Shown in pieces: positions 45,334-57,514 of a stretch of 64,000 bases of DNA. The stretch comes from Mucor racemosus (lineage: Eukaryota; Mucoromycota; Mucoromycetes; Mucorales; Mucoraceae), in the NCBI GenBank assembly GCA_027405735.1, contig JAPEHQ010000011.1, forward strand, positions 1,178,001 through 1,242,000, in the 5' to 3' direction. A program made the translations under genes and the position numbers. The notes beneath the pieces were generated by a model. The model searched no databases, had not been told where the DNA came from, and was given only the letters and a program-made list of their open reading frames with translations. Each line of letters starts with the position of its first letter. Position 1 is the stretch's first letter.

Positions 45334-48300
45334 CTATCTTCTTTCTTTGACAAACAAAACAAGCCAGATATAAGCAATGAAAATAAACAAACCAAACATG
45401 GAACTCAAACGAATAACGTCTGACCAATAATTCTTTGCATTAAACCCAAATGTAGACAAAATAGTTGCTCCAGGAACATCTATTTTCAAGCCAAATCTTT
45501 CTTCCACAAGTTGAAGATACAACAATTCATTGACCATCATGGCTTCTAAAGCGTAGTTAAAGAAAGAGAGGTACTTGAGCCAACTGAAATAAGGTGACAT
45601 GGTATCTAATTGCAAAAATGTTAGTTTTTCATGTCCATTATCTTTTGATATTTGTAGACATACCTTTGTTGAGCAAAAGACCAGCAAATAACATGGAAAA
45701 TAAGATTGCCATACAAGCTAATAAATTGGCCAAGGATAGATTCTTTACAACAATGCCAATAGCTAAACAAAGAGCGGCAGCCGTCAAATTGAACAAAACA
45801 AGTACCAGCAAGAATTTGAGGAATTCATTGACTCCTTCTACCAAACCTACCATTGAATATGAAATCAATGCCATCATAACAGGAGGCACAACACGTAAAG
45901 GAATGATATCAAACAATACTTTAGATAAAAAGTATGTTGTAGGTGAGTAATATCCATTTGCACGTTCACGAGCAAACAAAATACGCTCACTGCTAAACAC
46001 TTGCAATGATGTCAAACACATAAAGCCCAATAATGCTTCATAAAAGAAGAATAAACCCATTCGATTTTGGAATCCTGCAATTGTGTTGGATACTTGATAG
46101 AATAAACCACCACACACAACTATTTACATAGAAATTATTAGATAAATATTATATATAAAAAAAAATGCCTATACTTACGGGCAAGAATAACTGCCATAGC
46201 ATAATGACTAAACATGAGCATTGGATTACGATATAAGTTTTTAAAAGTTCTGTTAGCCAAGATTTGGAATTGTGCAAAAGGACCTGGTCGCTTGTAGATA
46301 ATGATACTTTTTGAGCTAGCGTTATCGCCTTCATTATCTTGTTGAGCTTGTAAAACAGCTGTTTGAATGTTTTCTCTTAATGCATTTGCAATGATACTAT
46401 GTTGATAATATTCTACTAATTGACGAAGATGAGTGGAAAGTCCATCTGCCTGAGTTTGTTCTACAACAACATTAGGAACATGACTACTTGCAGCAGCTAC
46501 AGCATCATCATGTTGTTGCTGTTGCTGTTGCTGTTTATTTTGAGCATTGGATCTTGTATTTAATTCAGAAGCCCATTGCTCGGTTGTATTTTCTAAATCA
46601 TCGCTAAAACCTGTAGGCAATGCAGATGGAGCAAAGAAACCATCTTCATCAGCAAAGCTAGTATTAGCAGTAGAAGTTTGTACAACAGATGAAGGTTGTT
46701 TAGGTGTCCTACGCACAGCACCCATAGTCAAATCAATCATATAATCTGCAATGTTGAAGCCAGGAGGACAAGGATAGCCGATTTGTTTAAAATAATGTTG
46801 TGCTTCAGATTGGGGACCAGAATAAATGGTTCTGCCATTAGCTAAAAGCAAAATCTGATCAAATAAAGTAACAATGTTGGAGCGAGGCTGATGAATAGTA
46901 AAAACAACAGTACGCTTATAGTTTTTAGCAAGGGCGACAAGACTTTCTACAACATTGAATGCATTGTATGCATCTAAACCACTAGTGGGTTCATCCAAGA
47001 ATATAATGGAAGGAGATGTAACTAATTCGCAAGCAATGGCAACGCGACGACGTTCACCGCCACTGATAGAACGAGCTCCAGGTTGACCAATTTTAGAATC
47101 CTTGATGGTATCAATTCCTAATTCTTGCATTACTTCCATAACTCGAAATTTTTTGGCTGCTTGGCTCATTGAGCGAGGCAAACGCAGTAAGGCAGAATAC
47201 AAAACGGTTTCATATACAGTCAAAGTAGGGATCATTACCTCTTCCTGATCCACATAACCAATCAATTTTCTATAGTGAGAGGAATCCGTTTCTTGTCCAT
47301 TCAAATAGATATTACCTGATGAAGTACCGGATTTGGTGCGCTTTGCTAAGATGTCCAATAAAGTAGTTTTGCCACTACCAGTATGACCTAAGATCCCTAG
47401 AAGATTTCCAGGTTGAACCATACCACTTATACCTTGCAAGATCTTTTTGTTGTTGACTTTATAATTAATATCATCGAAAATAAGGCTAGTGGGTGTATGT
47501 TCTGACATGAGTTTGCCTGCTTCATCATCAGCAATCTCGATTACGCCTTCAGGTCCTCGCTTTCTAGCAAAATAAGTAACTACACTTCCTACTATAATCA
47601 GGAATACAGCAACAATAGATAAACTACTGAAGATTATAGTCCAGTTGGTACGTCTTTCAGGTCTTTCAAATCCAGGAACCATTGTGTAATGCAAACATTC
47701 CCCGCCATGGCAATCCAAGAAAATCGAATTATCACCAAAAACAGCAGAAATAAGATCATCCATAGCAGGCTCTGAGAATGCGCAATCAGGGCCGGCACAA
47801 TTGAATGATGCAGGACCCTTGATTTCATCAGCCAAGAGATCTACAAACACAAATTTAGCATGCTTGCTGAGATTTTATTTATTTGTTTTACCTGTCAAAT
47901 CGATTGAGCCATCTTTACCGCAAAGGAATTCATCTTTAATACAGCGACAATCAATATTTTTACAGGTGTATTTAGTTGTATTTTTGCCATATTCGTATTG
48001 TTGTTCAAATCCACAGGTATTCAAATGACAATAAAATGATTCGATTTCATCCACCCAGACTATAATCCGATTAATTATCATTGTTTTACTAGTAATGTAT
48101 CGTAAGCTTACATTGGAAATCACATGATGCTTCATTCTTGTTACAGGAGAAGGTCACTTGGGGAATCTGTGTTTTCAACTGATCCAAGATTTTTCGGTCT
48201 GTTTTACAGAGTAAATTAGTAGAGTTTAATTATAAATCAGTTGAAACACTTACTGGTTACATTGCACATTTGATAATTCTCGAAAACTGTAATGCCATTT

Positions 48301-48865
48301 TTATAGCAAGTTCCATTTTGTCCAGTGGGCACGAGAGAATTACATACCGAATCGGTCTTGCAAACTAAACATACACAAGATGATTTCCTTTCATTATCAG
48401 TCATGATGACGAATTACAAGAGCTTTTTATTATACTTTACCATTACAGTTGATTCCTTCCCATCCTTCAGGACAATCACAATGGTCATTTTCTCGAGGAG
48501 ATCTATTACGTCCATCAGGTAAAGCACCGCATACTATTTTTGCATTAATAAAACCTTGTTCTTTTTATGCAGAAAAATTCAAACTTACAAGGTTGTTTAC
48601 AATCATCCCCACCAAATCCAGATGGACAATTACATTTACCATCATATTCTGAACAATTTGCAAAATGAAGACATTCAAAACCGGGCAAAAGACAGTTGAA
48701 ACAAGGAGGACAATCTTTATCATCAGAGGTAAAAATGTCATAAGTTGATTTTAATGGTGGAGTATTTGGTACTAAATCATAGTTTTCTAAAAGCGGGTTA
48801 TATTCATATGCTCTTGCTATTTGAATTAAACAAAATAATCCAAACAACCACGTTAATATGGCCAT
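45334..48865 (-). CDS. ABCG-family transporter with EGF-like ectodomain (Adp1-like)
   Basis: Eight exons on the minus strand: 48865-48589, 48533-48441, 48364-48254, 48198-48112, 48059-47892, 47840-46179, 46119-45664, 45605-45334. The frame holds and gives 1041 residues; yeast Adp1, the closest known design, is 1049. Order: signal peptide (1-19), Cys-rich EGF-like ectodomain to about 305 (e.g. [24 protein letters not shown]), and a membrane span near 313-336. Then the ATP-binding domain: Walker A GHTGSGKT 397-404, signature ISGGE 504-508, Walker B IIFLDEP 524-530. A linker with a Gln run and the ABC2 membrane domain with about six spans follow. It is a half-size transporter of the White/Scarlet (ABCG) type. 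The yeast protein is ER/vacuole associated and its substrate is unknown, so the substrate is open here too. Divergent from the histone deacetylase gene. Confidence 0.93.
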
Positions 48866-49612
48866 CTTTTTGTTTACTGTAGAAAATATATATATATATA
48901 TAAAAAAAAATAAAGAAAAAAGAAATAATCCGTTTGTTTCAAGATTTTAAATGCGGTTGTGTTGCGGGCCTACTAAAACAAAGAAGTTTAGAAAAAGGAA
49001 AGTGTTGCGGTCGGATGACCATCAAATAGACAGCGGGTCGAACATTTTTCTCTCTTGTGTAATCTGAAAAAAAGAATGAACTTCGATTGGCTTTTTTCCA
49101 CTGCATGGTTTGGTAAAGCAATTTCATTTGAATTGAGACATTTCCTAAAGAATCATTGACATTATTGACATGAATGAAATGAAGAAAAAAAAAGTCATGA
49201 AAAATCAAATGTTTATCGACATTCAATGCTTTAAAGAGTTTTTTTCGGTCAAATTCAATATTTAAAATTGCAATCAAAGGTGTTGGGATATTCTCGTGGG
49301 TCATAATCCATTCGATAATTTTTTTTTTTTTTTTTTTACTTTTCATTTGACTTCAATAGGAACAAGCAAATCTTCCTCGCTATATACAAATTTAACGCAC
49401 CTTGCTTTTTTGTTGCTCTTCTTCTTCTTCTCCCCTCTGGACTTAAATACCCGACACAACAACAGAGCATTCGAGTCAATATAATATACCGTACATGTGA
49501 CGCAAAATAACAAAAAGAAACATTTGAAAATCCAAATGTAGTAAATAAAAAAAAGGTTTAAAATCTCTACATTTGGTTTTGTTCAATAAAGAGCTCTTTA
49601 ATTTCTAGTGAA
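48866..49612. promoter_or_regulatory. Shared upstream region of the ABCG and histone deacetylase genes
   Basis: About 750 bp between two divergent start codons, so it must contain both promoters. TATATATATA lies at 48891-48900, close to the ABCG start. A run of 19 Ts lies near 49320-49338. The minus-strand frame at 49346-48939 has no recognisable domain and is not called. Confidence 0.5.
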
Positions 49613-52126
49613 ATGGTAAATAAAAATTATTAATAAAAAAAAAAACATTAAATTTTATTAATAAAACGATAGGTTTTGACATCAAACGAACTGGCGTTGG
49701 GGTCTTCTCATTCAAATGATACCCTTTCTCTTTATCAAAATCAACACGGACGATCCAATTCACCAAGTTATTATACAGAAAGCGACAGTAACCTATCAAC
49801 TGGATCTTCAACTGGATCCATGAAAAGAAAAAGAAGATCAACCAGGTTGAATAGTAATGAATATCAATTGAAAACTGACAAGAAAATAGCTTTTACACAA
49901 AAGAAATTCAAGAATCTTGATTTAGCCATTTCTCAACGTAAACTTCATACATTTCTAATCCAATTTTTAACTAATATTGTTTCCCCATTTATATAGAAAG
50001 AAGCGAAAACTGGAAGATTGGTGATCGAGTAGAAGCGATCAAATGGGCAGATGACATCAAAGAATGGTATTGCGCTCGTATTATAGAAATATCAAATGAT
50101 AGCGATGACGAACTTGTATTTGTTCACTATGAAGGCTGGCCACCAGAAGAGGCTGACTGGATAAGTCCAACGTTAATCAGACCTGCTAAAAAAATAAAGA
50201 AATTACAGTTTGGCACAACAGGTCCAGAATCTGATAGATCTTGGAGCAATTACGCTGGTTTCTACAACTCCAATGCTGGTTTATTGGCAAGACAAAATAC
50301 TGGTATTGTACAAGATAGACGAATGGGCTTACATTGCTGCCCATGCCATTCTCGTGAAACTGTTCATCCTGAAAGGCCGGATAGAATTGGTTCTATTCTA
50401 CAAACATTTCATGCAAATAGGTAACAAATTATTGTTATTTTGATTAAATTAAATGACATGCTCATACGCTTTTTTTTTTTTTTTTTTGCAAATAGAATGC
50501 TCAGATATTTCAAACGTATTCACGCTCGAGAAATTACTACACAAGAATTGCTACGAGTCCATACTTTTAATCATGTTCGCAACTATTACCCATTAGACGA
50601 AGAAACAATTGTAAATAAAGAAAAAAAGCCATTAAAAATAACATCTATTGCAGCATTATTGAATCCTGAACCACCAAAAAACCCTCGCATACAACAACTA
50701 TCTACCAACAAAGCTTTGCGAGGTGTAGGAGGCGATACAATTATCAAAGCTGATCAAGATCAAATAAACAGTCAATATCGTCGATTTTCAACAGCGGCAG
50801 CAACAGCAGATGCATCTCAAAGTAACCCACAACCAAATGCTCCACCTACGCTCGTCTGTAAGATGGCTTGTGGTGAATTAGGTATTTCAGTAGATACAAC
50901 TTTCCACCCCTTGTATAGTAGTTTAGCGGCGAAAATTGCTGCTGGCGCTTTACTTGCCCTTGTCGAACCTATAGTTCAAGGTCAGCTACGAAACGGATTT
51001 GCCTTGATTAGGCCACCAGGACATCATGCAGAAGATGATCTTGCCATGGGCTTTTGCTTTTATAATAATGTTGCTGTAGCTGTAGCTGATACACTTGAAA
51101 AACACTCGTCTGTAATTAGTAAAATAGTTATTATTGACTGGTAAGGCATTAATTAACCATTTATTGTATACCAATGGCTCATTTATTCATCCATGTTTAC
51201 AGGGATATTCAGTAAAGTATCAAAGGCGTTTACTAGGTTTGAACTTTATTAACAAGCATCATATTTTTTAGTCATGGTAATGGTTCCCAAAAAATATTCT
51301 ACGATAATCCAAATGTGTTGTATATTTCAGTCCACCGATGGGATAATGGAAGATTTTACCCTTTCAGTGGTGCACCAGATGAATGTGGAGAGTTTAAAGG
51401 CATTGGAAAAAACGTAAATATAGCCTTTTCTGAATCTATTAAAAAACCTAGTAAGCATCAAATATTGATATGAGCAAGCCAAAGTATAAATGACAGAATG
51501 AACATACATTAGAACCCATGGGTGATACAGAATTTGTAGCAGCATTTTATCATTTCGTTTTACCCATTGTGAGACAATTCAAGCCAGATATGATATTTGT
51601 TTCTGCTGGATTTGACGCAGCAGAGGGACATCCAGAAAATGTAAGATTGCGTATTTTTTATATCGAATATAGAGTTTAAATTTGCTTACATATTACAAAA
51701 AAGCTTGGAGGTTACAATGTAACACCTCGAGGGTTCGCTTTACTTACAAAGATGGTCAAAGATCTAGCCGAAGATTTATGCCAAGGTCGATTAGTATTGA
51801 CATTAGAAGGAGGTTATGAACTTCAACCATTATCAGCTTCATGTGCTGCCAGTGTAGCGCAATTATTCTTACCCAACACACTACCAGAACAACAAATCAC
51901 AAATTTTCAAGATTCTCTCGACAACACTAAACCAAATCGTGATGCCATTGAAAGTTTTCAAGGCATACTAAAACATCAGAAAAACTATTGGCACTTTCCT
52001 GAGGAGATGTTTGATCCTCACTTTGCTTTTACGTTACCAGACGATTGGAGAGCTTCTGATAGTATATCAACAAGACCTCGCCGAGACAAAAAACCTGTGA
52101 AAATTTCATTAGTTGAGGGCTATTGA
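49613..52126 (+). CDS. Class IIa-like histone deacetylase with N-terminal chromo-barrel/Tudor-knot domain
   Basis: Zn-dependent lysine deacetylase. Eight exons: 49613-49615 (ATG only), 49673-49937, 49997-50420, 50496-51140, 51203-51211 (9 nt), 51272-51450, 51513-51640, 51704-52126; 691 residues. After a Ser-rich basic N-terminus, residues about 91-150 ([10 protein letters not shown]...[10 protein letters not shown]...[15 protein letters not shown]) form a chromo-barrel/Tudor-knot fold, as in MOF/Esa1-type proteins. The catalytic domain follows. It begins with a [19 protein letters not shown] segment like the structural-zinc loop of animal HDAC4. Then come RPPGHHAE near 406, metal ligands in DWDIHHGNG 445-453, SAGFDA near 539 and LEGGYEL near 585. 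Overall it reads like HDAC4/5/7 but keeps the catalytic Tyr that vertebrate class IIa enzymes lost. No Arb2 domain as in Hda1/Clr3. The frame upstream of exon 2 has no ATG, so the ATG-only first exon is needed. Confidence 0.92.
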
Positions 52127-53039
52127 AAGTATATGGATATATATGTATGTACAGTAACTAATTCTGTCATCTAAAACATAGTAATTAGCATAAATTAGAG
52201 CATCTACTTTTATAAAGAATTAAAGAATAATTTCATACCATTTCTCATTTAATTTTTTATGTTTTTACCATAGACAATCCTAAATATCATACCGAAACAG
52301 CGTTGGATTATTCACCTACGAATAAGGAACATATGCTGGGTGTAGACCGCTGTGAGGCAGATTAGATTCATCATACTGATGGTATTGTGATTGAAGTTGG
52401 TATGCGAGGAGTCCTTCATTAAGATAATTGATATCTGCGGCTGGCTAGAGTACCAATGGAGCTCCCATCTGTTGAGTAATAGCTGGATGCCTCCATGCTG
52501 AAAATGATATTTCTGTGTTTTGATTGTACCAGGTGATTACTAATAAACCCTCGACTAGAACGCTTGCAATTGCGAGCTGGACTTGGTAACGGAAATGTGG
52601 CTAGGTTTACTTGCTAATAACACTGGCAATACATCAAACCGATAAATTTCATGCAGACAACATGAAATGGGCAGGATATTGTAAGTACTAGAGTCGCCTT
52701 TGTTGCTACGATGTACTGAAATTAAGCCTTTGCGATTGAGTTTTTTTCCTTTAAGAGACATCTAATAATAATAAATAGTTTTTTATATTGCTTTGTATTG
52801 TAGAAGCCAAACAGTTGCGCTCTATAACCATTAATTGCTTTTCTTTCTAATTAATTAATTAACCAATAAAAAATAATATAAATATTCACTTTACAAAATT
52901 TCATCTCTAGTTTAATTAAAATTACACTCTGCCAAACTTCATTAAAATGCTCTAATATATCGTATTCCAGAAAGGTTATATTCTATAGATTAAAATGGAT
53001 TTTGCATTTTTTTTTTTTTTTTTGTTTTGTGGGTACCTC
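52127..53039. other. Region downstream of the deacetylase gene
   Basis: Holds the deacetylase 3' flank and a degenerate gene at 52322-52761, then AT-rich spacer with TTAATTAATTAA near 52850 and a poly-T run near 53008. Confidence 0.5.
52322..52761 (-). pseudogene. Degenerate minus-strand gene, unrecognised
   Basis: A 68-codon ATG frame (52761-52555, MSLKGKKLNRKGLISVHRSN...) follows an acceptor-like TATTATTATTAG. Further on, in another frame, a segment reads FSAWRHPAITQQMGAPLVL, then TAG, then AADINYLNEGLLAYQLQSQY and ...LHPAYVPYS with a stop. The Gln/Tyr/Pro-rich tail looks like coding sequence but is split by an in-frame stop and a frame change, with no plausible intron at the stop. It may be the decayed end of a regulatory protein. 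I cannot name it. Confidence 0.3.
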
Positions 53040-54345
53040 TTCAAGCAAAATTTGAATTTTCAAAAAATTAAATTTTCATAGTTTCCAATCTTTAAAATCG
53101 GAGCGTGCCCTCTTTTCTATAACTAACCTTATATTAAATACTTTTTAGCATATACCTTAGACACTACTAAATGCACATGAATTGGCCACACTATGTTGCC
53201 TATTCTTAAATTTATTTTATATCTCACAAAAAACTCAAAAACAGTTAAAATCCACAGCTTTTTTCTTGAAAACTGGGTCTCACTTTTCATCCCTGCTCTA
53301 CTTTTTTTTTTCACTAAATAACATCAAGAAAAAACTATATGACAATGTACCTGAAATGCTCCACTTTAATCTAAAAACAAGTATCCAAAAATATCCTATC
53401 TTTTGCAGTTGGTATTAATTTTTCAATGCTAATGTTTCAGATTTTTTACGCGTATTTCACTGCTAAAAGTAAAAACTTTGAGGCTTCATGTCTTTACAAA
53501 AAATTAAGCTGTACTAACAACTTTTAATAATGAAACTTACTTGTTTTCAAGCGCTCTATAACATATTTTACTATGAAAAAATTCTGAGCATTTTTATTTT
53601 TTTTTTTCATTTTTTTGACATTTTTGTAGTAGATTTCAAAATATTCATTAAACTGAGCAACCTATTTTTTTACATCTATGTAATCAACCTCATTGAGCTC
53701 TCTTGGACCCAGTTTAGTTTTTTTAAAAATATTGATTTTTCGTGGAGATATCCTCAAAAATGTGTACAAAGAGATACCTTCGTTTCTAGCTTCAATTTTT
53801 CCCTTATATACCCTCGTCCAAAATTCTGAATTTGAAAAAAAAATTGCCAAAATCTCGTTTTTTCGACGAAAAATGCAGCTAGAAGGTTCAATAATAGCTC
53901 AATCGATAGATAGTTTTTCTGTACATTATTTCTATTATTAATATTTAAAATATGCTTATAAAAAGTGATGCGTATTTTTAAAAAACATTCAAACTTTTAA
54001 TTGTATTTTACGCAAAATTTAATGAGAAATGTTTGTTTGAATTTTATTTAGATGAATGTAGAATTTAAAACTCTACAAAAATTATTTAATACGCTAGGTC
54101 AACTTACTTAGCAGTTTATGAACCATTAAACGATTTTGTGTTTTTAATCATTTTTTTGGTCGATTTGAGAAATCAATTTTGGAGCTCAGTTATTATAGGC
54201 TGTAAACTTTAATGTAAACTATTATTTTGATCATCTCGACGAAATATCAATATTTTTCGCTAAAGCAAAAACCACAGAATAGCTATTGCGTTGGCTCTAT
54301 CTTGTGGACGCAAAAAATTAACACCTCTGCAGTAAATAACAATGC
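53040..54345 (-). repeat. Dispersed AT-rich repeat family, copy D (left arm of an inverted pair)
   Basis: Minus-orientation copy, about 1.3 kb. Its portion 53436-54313 is almost identical, reversed, to 56633-57510, although the other family members differ from both at many positions. Copy D continues beyond the arm (53040-53435) with sequence shared with copies A, A2 and B. Confidence 0.85.
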
Positions 54346-56589
54346 TGTTTACTAAAATACAAAAATAAAAGCGGTAAAATACAATTATAATCAGCTAAAA
54401 AAGTTTTATTACAAAAGATTTCGGAAGATTTAAAATGATTGAAAAAGTATGAGGATATTTATAGTGATTTGAAGAACTTGAATACTACGATTAAACTTGA
54501 ATGGATTTATATTTAGTAATATTATAGTTTTAATAAGGACATTAGTATTGATTTAATATTTTTTTTGAAAAGTAAATCCTGCAGAGTATTGGCCATAAGA
54601 AATTATATGTCAAGTGTGACAATGTCAATCTTTTAGGAAATGGTTGTTTATTATTGTTATATATTGTTATATATTGTTATATATTGTTATATATTGTTAT
54701 ATGCTGTTATTATATTGTTGTATTCCATCAAATATCATACGTTATCACCTTCTACAGTATCAATACACATTGCAAGCTACTTGCTACAATATGTATTGAA
54801 GTGCAAAGTCTTGATACTGAATATGAAAAACCCCTAGCGTACTATGCTTATCCAGCAATTAGCAAGAACGCTTCTTGCACCTCAATTATGACACCATATT
54901 ATTTCATCCCAACGGTTAATCAATCAAATAGTTATCAAATCAACATCCAAGCACACTTAGTGCAGCATTGAAACAAGAAACAAGGCAAATCACAAGCTCT
55001 GCAAGTACGGTTAAATTATTATTGACCCATTTCAATCCATAGATTGCTATCAAAGAAATTTGATAGTTGTTCAATAATGCCTTAAATTACTTCTCAGGAT
55101 CTCAATGTCAAATCAATATAAAAGGCCGTACTTTTAATATCATCTAAATAAACGATATCTTGTTTTTATTATGCAGTTAAAGAACGGATTTATTACTCAT
55201 TCTTTTTTTATTGTATTCTTTTTTAAGTATTATTTTGCATATAAGAAAATTAATATGACGGCAGCTACTGGTTCACCTCTTATGGTTGTATACATTACAT
55301 TGATTATGGGTCTATTCTTTTCTTCTTTTCTATTGTGCTTTTGCTTTACAACTTTGAATGTCAAGCTCAAAAACCCATTAGTACCCCCAACGTTCGCAGT
55401 ATTGGTATAAATTTTCTGTCCTGAAAGTGGAGTTCGCATTCCAAAAATTTTAGTATGAAGCTCATTGATTGTTGATGTTTTCATTTTTCGGAAAATAATA
55501 GACAATTGTGATATGTAATACTGTAATTAAAGTATCAAAAGGCTTTTATTAACAATAAAAAATCCTTTGGGTATATTTATACACATTCAATATAACTACT
55601 ACTACAAGGATTTCAATATCTATATCTACGAATATCCGTGATTCGATTTAGTGGAATTGTTGGGAAGGAGAAAACTGTCCATTAAATCGAATAAATCATT
55701 TTCCGTAATATTGGATCCAAAAATGAGAATAAAAAGATATTGCTAGTTTAGAGTATTATATGATACTGTTAATAAAGGCTGTTCACATTTGAGCAACCGA
55801 ATTTAACAGAGGATAACAAGAAATTTAATAAAAACTGAGGTGAATTAGGTATGTGATTTGGTCATTCTCCATATTTCTTCTAATTTCATGATGGCTACCA
55901 GATCAAGCTATTACCGGCTAAATACAATTAAATAATTATGCTTCTATGGTATTATTTAATAGTAGTACTATGGTGATAGACGTATAGAATGCAGCATTGT
56001 CTGATTTGCATTTTAAACGTCAATGTTTGAAAGATGCTCTAAATTGGAAAATTTGGTTATTCCTAATTCTGATAGATCATTGACAATTACGGTGCAGCCC
56101 CCAAAGACAATAAATCACAACTAATATAAATAGAGTAGAACTATAGACTTATTGCACATTATCCATATTTTGAATAAAGGAGGATTTAAACGGTATATTT
56201 TTTCAAGGCTTTTTTATTGTACATTTTATTGCATTAACAAACATTTTCTAGATCATATCCCATATTGCAACAATAAAATCTTCATAAATTTATCTTTATA
56301 ATAAAAAATTTACTAGTTACAATAATCTAATAATTTACAAGTGTTCTTAATGAAAATCCATGTCATTTGAGATACAAATACAGTGATAATAAACAAACAC
56401 TTCAATTGAACATAAAAACAAGCACATATGCTGAAAATATGAAATTCCTTTTGATCCATGATGCATGTTGTGTGGATGATAGTATCCCTTCTATTATAGG
56501 CCATTGGTACTCTATCTCTCTGAAATTAGAAGTATTAATACCGAAATATAAGAGTCCCTTAACCTAACATTGACCTAAAATGGATATAA
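54346..56589. repeat. 2.3-kb spacer between inverted arms, decayed repeat
   Basis: Contains a block related to 20860-21320 (at 54720-55200) and an inverted block related to 21325-21470 (at about 55930-56090). Two short frames at 55171-55410 and 55505-55230 overlap on opposite strands with no domain. No gene is supported. Confidence 0.55.
54651..54710 (+). repeat. 10-bp AT minisatellite
   Basis: Four exact units of ATATTGTTAT (54661-54700) flanked by one imperfect unit on each side. Confidence 0.93.
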
Positions 56590-57514
56590 AATCGATTGTG
56601 AAAATTAAGCGTCTAAATTAAGATGCTAATTTCTTGCGTTCACAAGATAGAGCCAACGCAATAGCTATTCTGTGGTTTTTGCTTTAGCGAAAAATATTGA
56701 TATTTCGTCGAGATGATCAAAATAATAGTTTACATTAAAGTTTACAGCCTATAATAACTGAGCTCCAAAATTGATTTCTCAAATCGACCAAAAAAATGAT
56801 TAAAAACACAAAATCGTTTAATGGTTCATAAACTGCTAAGTAAGTTGACCTAGCGTATTAAATAATTTTTGTAGAGTTTTAAATTCTACATTCATCTAAA
56901 TAAAATTCAAACAAACATTTCTCATTAAATTTTGCGTAAAATACAATTAAAAGTTTGAATGTTTTTTAAAAATACGCATCACTTTTTATAAGCATATTTT
57001 AAATATTAATAATAGAAATAATGTACAGAAAAACTATCTATCGATTGAGCTATTATTGAACCTTCTAGCTGCATTTTTCGTCGAAAAAACGAGATTTTGG
57101 CAATTTTTTTTTCAAATTCAGAATTTTGGACGAGGGTATATAAGGGAAAAATTGAAGCTAGAAACGAAGGTATCTCTTTGTACACATTTTTGAGGATATC
57201 TCCACGAAAAATCAATATTTTTAAAAAAACTAAACTGGGTCCAAGAGAGCTCAATGAGGTTGATTACATAGATGTAAAAAAATAGGTTGCTCAGTTTAAT
57301 GAATATTTTGAAATCTACTACAAAAATGTCAAAAAAATGAAAAAAAAAAATAAAAATGCTCAGAATTTTTTCATAGTAAAATATGTTATAGAGCGCTTGA
57401 AAACAAGTAAGTTTCATTATTAAAAGTTGTTAGTACAGCTTAATTTTTTGTAAAGACATGAAGCCTCAAAGTTTTTACTTTTAGCAGTGAAATACGCGTA
57501 AAAATCTGAACCAT
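56590..57514 (+). repeat. Dispersed AT-rich repeat family, copy E (right arm of an inverted pair)
   Basis: Plus-orientation copy that ends abruptly at about 57510, just after AATCTGAA where other copies continue with ACATTAG. Its 56633-57510 part mirrors 53436-54313 almost base for base. It lies 290 bp upstream of the gene at 57798. Confidence 0.85.

Noticed and set aside
48939..49346. 135-residue minus-strand frame upstream of the ABCG gene
   Set aside because: Starts in the poly-T/poly-A run, low complexity, no domain, and lies in the shared promoter region.
49676..49996. Deacetylase start at 49676
   Set aside because: The codon there is TTG. A spliced ATG at 49613-49615 gives a proper start, and the frame beyond 49937 is intron.
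55171..55505. Short overlapping frames in the inverted-repeat spacer
   Set aside because: Open on both strands, no domain, and inside decayed repeat.
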